A stretch of 18,232 bases of DNA from Gracilimonas sp031580945 (GTDB taxonomy: Bacteria > Bacteroidota > Rhodothermia > Balneolales > Balneolaceae): positions 1 through 18,232 of the forward strand of contig JAVLBT010000049.1 in the NCBI GenBank assembly GCA_031580945.1, in the 5' to 3' direction. Under the pieces are notes generated by a model. It ran no database searches and was not told the origin of the DNA. It saw only the letters and a program-made list of their open reading frames with translations. The position numbers were made by a program, and so were the translations under genes. Below, in pieces: positions 8,198 to 15,084 of the stretch (positions within the stretch are counted from its first letter, which is position 1; each line of letters opens with the position of its first letter).

Positions 8198-9440
8198 CTT
8201 CAGAGAACTCAGTTGGTCTGTAATCTTTACTTGGCTTCTGCTGACAAGTATTGGACTTGTTGCGATCTATAGTGCTACACAAGGCCCTGTCTCCCAATTT
8301 TTGCCCGATTACATTCAAAATAATTTTTTCAAACAGCTTGGATGGGTCTCAATCTCCATAGTTATTGTGATAGGCATATTGTTGGTTCCTCCACGAAATT
8401 TTGTACAACTATCTTACCCGTTGTACGCATTGGGGCTAATACTTGTAGTGCTAACCTTATTTTTTGGTACTGAAATAAATGGGGCAAAAAGCTGGTTAAG
8501 AATTGGCCCCTTAAATCTACAAAGCAGTGAGTTCATGAAAGTAGCAACTATATTAGCGACCGCTCACTATTTAACAAGCCGCAGAGATATTTCAGCTGAG
8601 AACGTCAGGTATGCACTTATTGCTGTCGTAATTATTTTGCTACCTACCACTTTGATCATTTTACAGAATGATCTGGGAACAGCACTGATCTTTCTAACAC
8701 TCATTCCTGTAATGCTTTTTTGGTCTGGCCTACCTTATGGTGTTTCATTATTTATAATATCACCGGCAGTTATAGCCTACCTCTCGGTAATAGAATGGTA
8801 TTTCGGAATTATAGCTACCATCATACTCACCCTGATCATATTCATTGTACAGCGAAGGGTTTGGTTGTCAATTACCTCTTTAATTACAGGTTTACTTACC
8901 GTATCTGGAATTCAACTGGCTCTCACTCAGTTGCTTCAGCCACATCAGATTGCAAGAATTGCCGCCTTTACCAATCCTTCTTTTGATCCAACAGGTGCTG
9001 GCTGGAATATCATTCAGGCAAAAACGGCTATAGGATCAGGTGGAATAACGGGCAAAGGTTTTTTAGAAGGAACACAAACTCAACTCAAGTTTCTACCTGA
9101 ACAATGGACTGACTTTATATTTTGTGTGATTGGAGAAGAGTTTGGTTTCATCGGAGCTGCAATAGTCATACTTACCTTCTTATTCCTTTTTGTAAGGCTT
9201 TTGAATATGGCTGGTAATCATAAACATCCGTTTGCTCAACTTTTCATTGTTGGAGTAACCGCTATATTCTTCACACACTTTTTTATTAATGTAGGAAGTG
9301 CTTCCGCTCTACTTCCCGTCATTGGCTTGCCTCTCCCTTTTATTAGTTATGGAGGATCTGCTTTTATTGTAAATAGCATAATGTTAGGAATCTGCTTAAA
9401 TATGGATTTTTATAAAAGAGAATTTAGCATATACCGCTAA
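8190..9440 (+). CDS. rodA: RodA, SEDS-family peptidoglycan glycosyltransferase
   Basis: RodA polymerises lipid II into glycan strands in the elongasome, working with PBP2. The 416 residues form a polytopic protein with about ten membrane segments. SEDS motifs are clear: GLVAIYSAT near the N-terminus, GAKSWLRIGPLNLQSSEFMK, and LQNDLGTALIF. The large extracytoplasmic loop carries FDPTGAGWNIIQAKTAIGSGG, in which Asp266 matches the position of the catalytic Asp known from E. coli RodA. The loop continues with FLPEQWTDFIFCVIGEEFGFIGA, and the C-terminus has GLPLPFISYGGSAF. The start overlaps the mrdA reading frame by eight bases, indicating coupled translation. This is the last gene of the operon; the convergent binding-protein gene ends 14 bases beyond its stop. 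Confidence 0.96.
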   Translation: MNNFRELSWSVIFTWLLLTSIGLVAIYSATQGPVSQFLPDYIQNNFFKQLGWVSISIVIVIGILLVPPRNFVQLSYPLYALGLILVVLTLFFGTEINGAKSWLRIGPLNLQSSEFMKVATILATAHYLTSRRDISAENVRYALIAVVIILLPTTLIILQNDLGTALIFLTLIPVMLFWSGLPYGVSLFIISPAVIAYLSVIEWYFGIIATIILTLIIFIVQRRVWLSITSLITGLLTVSGIQLALTQLLQPHQIARIAAFTNPSFDPTGAGWNIIQAKTAIGSGGITGKGFLEGTQTQLKFLPEQWTDFIFCVIGEEFGFIGAAIVILTFLFLFVRLLNMAGNHKHPFAQLFIVGVTAIFFTHFFINVGSASALLPVIGLPLPFISYGGSAFIVNSIMLGICLNMDFYKREFSIYR

Positions 9441-9454
9441 CTAATCTTTTATTC

Positions 9455-10351
9455 TCACATAATTTTCTCTCTTTGCGGTTCAAGCCCTCTGATCCATTTA
9501 TTGATCAAAATTTCATTTTCATCCATCCAGTTTCGAACGGCACGTCGTTCATTATTTGGAAAAGCCTGAAGTTCATCCATTAATGATCCAAGCTGTTTTT
9601 CATTTAACTCAAAACGTTCAAAAAATAAAGCCGCATATGGGTGATCATTAGTGAATTCATCTCTGGCAATGGTATGTATCTGCTCCGAATCACCATAAAC
9701 GTTTTGTGAATCTTCAAGAAATTTGAGATTAAGACGATTACTCATCCAGTGAGGTGTCCAACCAGTAATTACAACCGGTTCTCTTCTTTTAACTGCCTCC
9801 ATCAATTTAGTTGTCATTGACTGCTCATTGCCAGTTTTCAGATGTGCCGATAAGTTGTATACTTTTATAGCCTGCTTTGTACCTTCCATGACACCTGCTC
9901 CTGCACCAATACCGTAAATTGTATCTGCCACAGCATCAAGTTCACTAATGGTATTTATATTAACATAATCCGGGACTACCAGGCCGGTTTGAACTTTTTC
10001 AACATTTATACCCAAATCATCAAGCTCATTTCCATACTGTTCAAGATATGCATTATGCGTTACGGGAAGCCAGGCATCCACAAATACATCGTATTCACCC
10101 TGACTTAAATGCTTAAAGACTGATTCTACATCTGTCATTTTTAAATCCACAGTATATCCGAGATGTTGTTCCAAAATCTCAGCAGTCAGATGTGTCATTG
10201 CTACCCCCTCTGACCAATTTGCATACACCATCCGAATTGTTCGATCTTCCTGTTGTTCTACTTCTTGCTCACAACTACCTAAACCAAATATTAATATTAC
10301 ACTGGCAATTATCGCTATAACTTGATTTGTAGTTCGTTTTAAATAGTTCAT
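9455..10351 (-). CDS. Glycine betaine/proline betaine-type substrate-binding lipoprotein (OpuAC/ProX family)
   Basis: The protein would capture a quaternary-ammonium osmolyte at the cell surface or in the periplasm and deliver it to an ABC permease. The 298 residues start with a lipoprotein signal peptide ending in FGLGSC, where Cys27 is the lipidation site. The mature part fits the OpuAC family: YANWSEGVAMT (Trp46), VDAWLPVTHNAYL (Trp94), YGIGAGAGV, and ITGWTPHWM (Trp198, Trp202). Trp residues at these places form the cation-binding aromatic cage in characterised relatives, so a betaine-like ligand is likely though not proven. The gene is alone on the minus strand, convergent with rodA. Its likely ATPase and permease partners begin about 6 kb away, on the opposite strand. 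The long gap and opposite orientation are unusual for this transporter type. Confidence 0.88.
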   Translation of the reverse strand: MNYLKRTTNQVIAIIASVILIFGLGSCEQEVEQQEDRTIRMVYANWSEGVAMTHLTAEILEQHLGYTVDLKMTDVESVFKHLSQGEYDVFVDAWLPVTHNAYLEQYGNELDDLGINVEKVQTGLVVPDYVNINTISELDAVADTIYGIGAGAGVMEGTKQAIKVYNLSAHLKTGNEQSMTTKLMEAVKRREPVVITGWTPHWMSNRLNLKFLEDSQNVYGDSEQIHTIARDEFTNDHPYAALFFERFELNEKQLGSLMDELQAFPNNERRAVRNWMDENEILINKWIRGLEPQREKIM

Positions 10352-10462
10352 AAAACTCCCTTATTTTCTTTTAAAACAAATATCTATAAAAATAATGATT
10401 TTGAATACAATGTAAAGTCTGGATTCACCCAATATATTCTCTATATGTCTACAGCAATACTA

Positions 10463-10504
10463 AAATAGTGATCATAAAAAGGTATTATTGGTAAGTCACT
10501 ATTT
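10463..10504. promoter_or_regulatory. Inverted repeat between the binding-protein and hydrolase genes
   Basis: AAATAGTGA (10463-10471) and TCACTATTT (10496-10504) are perfect 9-base complementary arms separated by 24 bases. They lie in the 179-base divergent gap, 27 bases before the hydrolase start. They could be two half-sites of an operator or form a leader hairpin. An A/T-rich stretch follows. Nothing else in this gap was recognised. Confidence 0.35.
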
Positions 10505-10530
10505 AAATTTTTTATAAAAAAATTGTACGG

Positions 10531-11286
10531 ATGCTTATGAAATATTATATCTCTTTTTTATGTCTTACTATTCTATTTCCAATGATCACTTTGGCCCAGT
10601 ATAGTAGTGCTCCCGATCAAATAAAAACAGACCATGGAATCTTGACCATCTACCCTATTCTCCACGGTTCTGTTATTTTTGAATGGAATGACTTGAACAT
10701 TTATGTAGATCCTTGGGGAGATGCTTCACTTTATGAAGACCAAAGCGCTCCAAATGCCATTCTGATTACCCACGCTCACGGAGATCATTATAGTCTGAAG
10801 ACGCTGCAAAGTCTTGATACGGATGGAGTAACATTTGTAGTTCCACAGTCTGTTGCAGAGCAAATGCCCGATCAATATTCGAATCAGCTTCAGATCTTAG
10901 CAAATGGTCAATCTATGGAACTTGACGGTGTACAGATTGAAGCGGTCCCGATGTATAATCTTCCCAATGAAGGAGCCCGACATACCAAAGGCTGGGGCAA
11001 TGGCTATGTGCTCACCGTTGATGGAAAGCGTGTATATATTTCCGGGGATACAGAAGACATTCCCGAAATGCGTTCTCTTGAAAATATTGACGTGGCTTTT
11101 GTGTGTATGAATTTACCCTACACTATGGATATTTACCAAGCTGCAAGCGGTGTTTTGGAATTGGAACCGGCTATTATGTATCCCTATCACCACCGGGGAC
11201 AAGATATTGAACGCTTCAAAGAGATCGTAGACTGGGAAGGAAAAGATATCGACGTTCGCCTGAAAAACTGGTATCCCAATAATTAG
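10531..11286 (+). CDS. Secreted metallo-beta-lactamase-fold hydrolase (UlaG-like)
   Basis: The protein belongs to the metallo-beta-lactamase superfamily of metal-dependent hydrolases; substrate unknown. Two ATGs are possible. The one at 10531 gives 251 residues, while the one at 10537 gives 249 and begins MKYYISFLCLTILFPMITLAQ, a cleaner signal peptide with cleavage after ALA-type residues. Numbering from the second ATG, the metal-binding motif THAHGDHY has His79, His81, Asp83 and His84. Further ligands are probably the His in GARHTKGWGNGYVL, the Asp in YISGDTED and a His in YPYHHRGQD. The length, and the absence of extra domains, resemble the UlaG/NAPE-PLD-like branch. There is no lipobox, so it is probably periplasmic. 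It is followed 55 bases later by the methyltransferase gene on the same strand. Confidence 0.82.
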   Translation: MLMKYYISFLCLTILFPMITLAQYSSAPDQIKTDHGILTIYPILHGSVIFEWNDLNIYVDPWGDASLYEDQSAPNAILITHAHGDHYSLKTLQSLDTDGVTFVVPQSVAEQMPDQYSNQLQILANGQSMELDGVQIEAVPMYNLPNEGARHTKGWGNGYVLTVDGKRVYISGDTEDIPEMRSLENIDVAFVCMNLPYTMDIYQAASGVLELEPAIMYPYHHRGQDIERFKEIVDWEGKDIDVRLKNWYPNN

Positions 11287-11341
11287 GAAAGAGCATCACA
11301 TCTGATCTGCCAGAATTTTATCTTCCCAAAAAATATCATTG

Positions 11342-11974
11342 ATGAATTGTACACTTTGTTCCTCAAAAACAGAATCGTTTTATTACTACAAAAAAGAGGA
11401 TAGACAATATCACAAATGCCCAAATTGCCGGGCCATTTTAATGGATTTAGCCGATTATCCAACTGCTGAGGAAGAAATTCATCGCTACGAAAGTCATGAT
11501 AACGATGTAGAAGATCCCCGTTATCAAAACTTTGTATCTCCACTTGTGAAAAAGATTGTAGAGCGTTTTAATCCCAATGACCTTGGTTTGGATTTCGGTT
11601 CCGGAACCGGCCCCGTCATCACCAAAATGCTTGAGGATCAGGGATATAATTTAAATGTGTTTGACCCTTTCTTTGACAACCATCCCGATGTACTGGAATT
11701 GAAATACGACTATATCGTCAGCTGTGAAGTGATCGAACACTTTCATCACCCTTATGAAGAATTCAAGCAGCTTCGAAATATGCTAAAACAAAATGGAGCG
11801 CTTTTCCTCAAAACAGATCCTTACACCGAGGATCTTGACTTTCACGCCTGGTACTACAAGAGTGATGAAACGCATGTCTTTTTTTATCACCCCGAAACCT
11901 TCAAATGGATCCAACAAGAATTTGATTTTTCATCACTTGAAATAGATGGACGACATATCTCTTTACTTATCTGA
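11342..11974 (+). CDS. Class I SAM-dependent methyltransferase with N-terminal zinc ribbon
   Basis: The 210-residue product has two parts. The first 30 residues form a small zinc-binding motif with paired cysteines, Cys3-Cys6 and Cys26-Cys29 (CTLC and CPNC). The rest is a Rossmann-type methyltransferase with the SAM-binding motif LDFGSGTGP (Asp84 to Gly90), an acidic strand end NVFDPFFDNHPD, and the motif IVSCEVIEHFHHP. A late block, YYKSDETHVFFYHPETFKWI, resembles the Methyltransf_23-type group. The start is taken at the ATG at 11342; a TTG three bases earlier is also in frame but is less likely. The substrate is unknown. The ribbon resembles those of some sugar C-methyltransferases, but no sugar genes are nearby. 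It may be co-transcribed with the hydrolase. Confidence 0.82.
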   Translation: MNCTLCSSKTESFYYYKKEDRQYHKCPNCRAILMDLADYPTAEEEIHRYESHDNDVEDPRYQNFVSPLVKKIVERFNPNDLGLDFGSGTGPVITKMLEDQGYNLNVFDPFFDNHPDVLELKYDYIVSCEVIEHFHHPYEEFKQLRNMLKQNGALFLKTDPYTEDLDFHAWYYKSDETHVFFYHPETFKWIQQEFDFSSLEIDGRHISLLI

Positions 11975-12038
11975 TTATTTGTAACCGACTGGGCAGTAGA
12001 TATTTACAATAATTTTTACTTCATTTAACTACTACAAA

Positions 12039-12078
12039 AGAGGTTTATAGGGAAATGAAGTCGGGTATAAACTTCTCT
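12039..12078. promoter_or_regulatory. Imperfect inverted repeat before the cytochrome c gene
   Basis: AGAG-GTTTATA (12039-12049) faces TATAAAC-TT-CTCT (12066-12078). The 7-base inner arms are perfect and the 4-base outer arms are shifted by a two-base bulge, with 16 bases in the middle. It lies 28 bases before the cytochrome start and could be an operator or a leader hairpin. Confidence 0.3.
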
Positions 12079-12106
12079 ACTACTAACAAACTTAAAGTGG
12101 AGATCT

Positions 12107-13087
12107 ATGAAGGTGTTAAAAATATTGGGGATCATTGTACTTTTCATTTTAGCCACAATTGGTGGAATATTAATATATGTAGGTTCTGCATTGCCCAATG
12201 TGGGTCCCGCTCCGGATATAGAAATTGAACCAACTTCGGAGCGCATCGAACGGGGTAAGCATCTGGCGAATAATGTAATGGTTTGCATGCATTGCCATAC
12301 GCCACAGGAAAAGGAGAAATTTGCTCATCCACTCAATCCAGATAGTCTTGGAGCCGGGGGTGAACATTATGGTCCTGAGGAAGGCTTGCCGGGTCACTTC
12401 TATGCACCAAATATTACTCCTGCCGCTTTAGGAGACTGGACGGACGGAGAGATTTACCGTGCTATCGCCAAAGGAGTGAACAAAGATGGCGAAGCTCTTT
12501 TCCCACTCATGCCTCATCCCAATTATGGTAAAATTGAACGTGAAGATATCTATTCCATCATCGCGTATTTACGAACGTTGGACCCGCTTGAAAAGGATAC
12601 ACCGAAACGTGATGTCTTTTTCCCTATGAATTTTATCCTCAATACCATACCTCAGAAAGCTACACATCATATGGTCAGACACACGACAAATCTTGTTGAA
12701 TGGGGACGATACCTTGTGGTCTCAGCAAGTTGTGCTGACTGTCACTCTCCCATGGAAAACGGTGCTTTTATTCCCGGGATGGAGTTTGCCGGAGGGCGTG
12801 AATTCCCCATGATTGATGGAAGTATAGTGAGAACCTCAAACATCACCCCAGATGAAATGACTGGCATCGGATCTTGGAGTGAGGAAGAATTTGTACAACG
12901 GTTCAAGTCTTACGAAGATACTTCCTTTAAATTTAAAACCGTGTCAACGGGACAGTTTAACACTGCTATGCCCTGGAAAAATTATGCTCAAATGAGTGAA
13001 GAAGAACTGAAAGCCATTTATGCTTACCTCCGATCTGTTGATGCGGTAGAAAATGAAGTGGTTCGGTTTACCTCGGTTTTGGAATGA
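12107..13087 (+). CDS. Membrane-anchored diheme cytochrome c
   Basis: The 326 residues begin with an uncleaved-looking membrane anchor at about 4-26 (LKILGIIVLFILATIGGILIYVG), followed by a periplasmic region with two c-type heme sites. These are CMHCH at 60-64 and CADCH at 209-213. Each half carries the pattern NITP...TGIGSWSEEEF or its equivalent (APNITPAALGDWTDGEIYRAI) and ends in AYLRS/AYLRT helices. Candidate distal Met ligands lie in LMPHPNYG and AMPWKNYAQM. This layout resembles cytochrome subunits of periplasmic alcohol or sugar dehydrogenases, which pass electrons to the respiratory chain, but no dehydrogenase gene is adjacent. An SD-like GGAG (12099-12102) stands four bases before the ATG, one of the clearer ribosome sites here. 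It is convergent with the M1 peptidase gene. Confidence 0.88.
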   Translation: MKVLKILGIIVLFILATIGGILIYVGSALPNVGPAPDIEIEPTSERIERGKHLANNVMVCMHCHTPQEKEKFAHPLNPDSLGAGGEHYGPEEGLPGHFYAPNITPAALGDWTDGEIYRAIAKGVNKDGEALFPLMPHPNYGKIEREDIYSIIAYLRTLDPLEKDTPKRDVFFPMNFILNTIPQKATHHMVRHTTNLVEWGRYLVVSASCADCHSPMENGAFIPGMEFAGGREFPMIDGSIVRTSNITPDEMTGIGSWSEEEFVQRFKSYEDTSFKFKTVSTGQFNTAMPWKNYAQMSEEELKAIYAYLRSVDAVENEVVRFTSVLE

Positions 13088-13100
13088 TTTTGATATATCC

Positions 13101-13146
13101 TCCTTTAGAACTGGATTGATAAGTCCTGTAATAAAGGATTGTTTTT
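13101..13146 (+). terminator. Candidate terminator between convergent cytochrome and peptidase genes
   Basis: TCCTTTA (13101-13107) pairs with TAAAGGA (13132-13138), followed by TTGTTTTT. The loop of 24 bases contains a smaller GGA/TCC pairing. It starts 13 bases after the cytochrome stop, which is the expected place. The stem is short for the loop size, so activity is uncertain. Confidence 0.45.
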
Positions 13147-14806
13147 AATTTGATTGTCCCAACAGATCAAATGAACCCACATAATAGTTTGGGTTCACTG
13201 AAAGAGAAAGATCATCACTATCAAATTCCATCTTTTGCCAACTTGTGGTCGGTTCCAATTTATATTCCTTTCCACTAATATCAACTTCTATGGGTAAATC
13301 AAATTCCTCCAAAGCATTTCCCCAACGGTAAGTCAGCATTCTATCCCTGAATGCATATTCGAGGATTGGAATGCGAGTATCTCTCAAATACTGATCAAAT
13401 ACAGCAGAAAGATCTCTGCCCAACTTTTGACTGATAAAATCTTCTACTTGCTTTGAGGTGACCGTTTGGTGGTAGAATTCTCGATTCAACCCGCGTAAAG
13501 TTTCTCTCCAAAGTGTATCATCCCCGGCTACCTGCCGAAGCGTGTGCAACAGATTTCCACCTTTATTGTACATGTCCCCTGAGCCTCTGTGGTTAACTCC
13601 ATATTCCCCAATTAGCGGACGATCGTTTTGAATGCCCAGCCGTAAGCCTTGCACATATTCATTGGCTGCTGTTTCACCAAAATGATAATCGAGATATAGA
13701 CTTTCGGAGTAATTAGTGAAGCCTTCGTGCACCCACATATCGGCCACATCGGTGTACGTGATGTTGTTGGCAAACCACTCGTGCCCGGTTTCATGAATGA
13801 TGATGAAATCGAATTTCAGTCCCCATCCCGAGCCACTCAGATCTCGCCCCAAGTACCCATTCTGATAGCCATTACCATAGGTTACCGAACTTTGATGTTC
13901 CATCCCCAAATACGGAACTTCTACCAGTTTATATCCATCCTCATAAAACGGATATGGCCCAAACCAGAATTCAAAGGCATCCATCATCGGCTTCACCTGC
14001 TTGAAATGAACGCGGGCTTTATCCTCATTTTCGCGGAGGACGTAGTAATCCAGCGACAAACTTCCTTTCTCCCCATCATAGATTTCCCCAAAGTGCACAT
14101 AATCACCAACATTAATATTTACCCCATAATTATTGATCGGGTTAGAGACGAACCAGTGCCAGGTTTTAGTACCATCTTCATGCTCATCTACATCACGCAA
14201 TCTTCCATTCGAAACATCCATCAGCGTATCCGGCGCCGTTACACTGATCAGCATACTATCTGGTTCATCATAGGGATGATCTTTATTTGGCCACCATACG
14301 CTTGATCCAATTCCCTGGTTGGATGTCGCTACAAATGGGTTTCCGTTGGAATCAGTAGTCCAGGTAAACCCTCCATCCCAGGGCGGATTTTTTGCAACAA
14401 CCGGCTTACCAGCATACCAAATTTGCAGTTCATTGATTTCTCCAGTTCGCTGTGAATCCTTTAATTCAACAAAAAATGCACTTCCTTTTCTCTTAAAATT
14501 TAGCTCTTCTCCATTTTGCTTGATCTTCGAAATTTTAAGGGGTTCCTGTAAATCAACCTGCAAAACCTGGTGATTTTTTAATACTTCATATTGAATCAGA
14601 TTTGAACCGGAAATACTGCTGTCCTCAATACTGACTGCAACCTTGAGATGATAATAAGTCAGATCCCACCAAGCACGCTCTTGGGTTATTGATCCACGTA
14701 AAGAGTCCTGAGGAGTGAAAGAATGCTGTCCATATAAACTATCAAAGCCGGTTATAAGGATAGTCAATAATGATAAAAGAGAAATATTGAACGTTTTCAA
14801 TTTCAT
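13145..14806 (-). CDS. Secreted M1-family metallopeptidase
   Basis: This is a zinc aminopeptidase-type enzyme of the M1 family, probably periplasmic or secreted; its peptide substrates are unknown. A signal peptide (LKTFNISLLSLLTILITGFDSLYGQ) heads the 553 residues. The N-terminal beta domain covers about 40-240. The catalytic domain has HETGH (His338, Glu339, His342) and the third zinc ligand Glu361 in WVHEGFTNYSE, exactly 19 residues later. The exopeptidase region reads LGMEHQ (300-305) where classical members have GAMEN. MYNKGGNLLHTLRQ follows. A short C-terminal beta region ends the protein; the long helical C-domain of about 850-residue aminopeptidases is absent, which is common in Bacteroidota members. 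The gene is convergent with the cytochrome and divergent from the porin-like gene, 278 bases away. Confidence 0.92.
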   Translation of the reverse strand: MKLKTFNISLLSLLTILITGFDSLYGQHSFTPQDSLRGSITQERAWWDLTYYHLKVAVSIEDSSISGSNLIQYEVLKNHQVLQVDLQEPLKISKIKQNGEELNFKRKGSAFFVELKDSQRTGEINELQIWYAGKPVVAKNPPWDGGFTWTTDSNGNPFVATSNQGIGSSVWWPNKDHPYDEPDSMLISVTAPDTLMDVSNGRLRDVDEHEDGTKTWHWFVSNPINNYGVNINVGDYVHFGEIYDGEKGSLSLDYYVLRENEDKARVHFKQVKPMMDAFEFWFGPYPFYEDGYKLVEVPYLGMEHQSSVTYGNGYQNGYLGRDLSGSGWGLKFDFIIIHETGHEWFANNITYTDVADMWVHEGFTNYSESLYLDYHFGETAANEYVQGLRLGIQNDRPLIGEYGVNHRGSGDMYNKGGNLLHTLRQVAGDDTLWRETLRGLNREFYHQTVTSKQVEDFISQKLGRDLSAVFDQYLRDTRIPILEYAFRDRMLTYRWGNALEEFDLPIEVDISGKEYKLEPTTSWQKMEFDSDDLSLSVNPNYYVGSFDLLGQSN

Positions 14807-14972
14807 ATGCTTTTTTATAGCGAATTAATGAAGGACATAATATTCAATTATTTTAAATACTGTTTTTTTTAAGTTCATATTATTATGAAGTTAACATTCT
14901 GATCAAAACTTTATAGAGTCCTCTAAGAACATTATATTAACCCGAATCAAATTTCAGTATTTATTTGATTTA

Positions 14973-14994
14973 ATTAGAAATAATTATTTCTAAT
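14973..14994. promoter_or_regulatory. Perfect 22-bp palindrome upstream of the porin gene
   Basis: The half-site ATTAGAAATAA (14973-14983) is followed by its exact complement through 14994, with no spacer. It lies 90 bases before the porin start in the 278-base divergent gap. A TATAAT at 15050-15055 is a possible -10 box downstream. A perfect palindrome of this length is typical of a dimeric regulator site. The rest of the gap holds a shorter repeat, TTCATA-TTAT-TATGAA (14874-14889), and nothing else I can name. Confidence 0.5.
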
Positions 14995-15026
14995 GAAGCA
15001 AAAGCTTTTTTCTGCTGCATAAAATT

Positions 15027-15055
15027 CCCTCACAAATAGGGACCTAATTATAATA
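15027..15055 (+). promoter_or_regulatory. Possible promoter region of the porin gene with small inverted repeat
   Basis: TCCCT-CACAAAT-AGGGA (15027-15043) is a small inverted repeat directly before a TATAAT at 15050-15055, 29 bases upstream of the porin ATG. No good -35 or -33 element is visible at normal spacing, so the promoter call rests on the TATAAT alone. The repeat would occupy the spacer, a usual place for a repressor. Confidence 0.3.
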
Positions 15056-15084
15056 GTAACCAAATTTAATTTTCAGAGCTAATC

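Noticed and set aside
9441..9454. Possible bidirectional terminator between rodA and the binding-protein gene
   Set aside because: The 14-base gap and its flanks contain no stem longer than five pairs with a reasonable loop.
11339..11341. TTG as start of the methyltransferase
   Set aside because: An ATG follows immediately at 11342 and gives the zinc-ribbon N-terminus MNCTLC directly.
10531..12106. Hydrolase-methyltransferase pair as a defence or toxin-antitoxin module
   Set aside because: The hydrolase has a signal peptide and would be outside the cytoplasm, neither protein has toxin or nuclease motifs, and no mobile-element signs are nearby.
13727..14305. Plus-strand open frame of 192 codons
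   Set aside because: It is antisense to the catalytic half of the M1 peptidase, has no family-like motifs, and the peptidase frame on the other strand has intact zinc-binding residues.
14874..14889. Short inverted repeat TTCATA-TTAT-TATGAA upstream of the peptidase
   Set aside because: Six-base AT-rich arms are expected by chance in this composition; recorded but not given its own feature.
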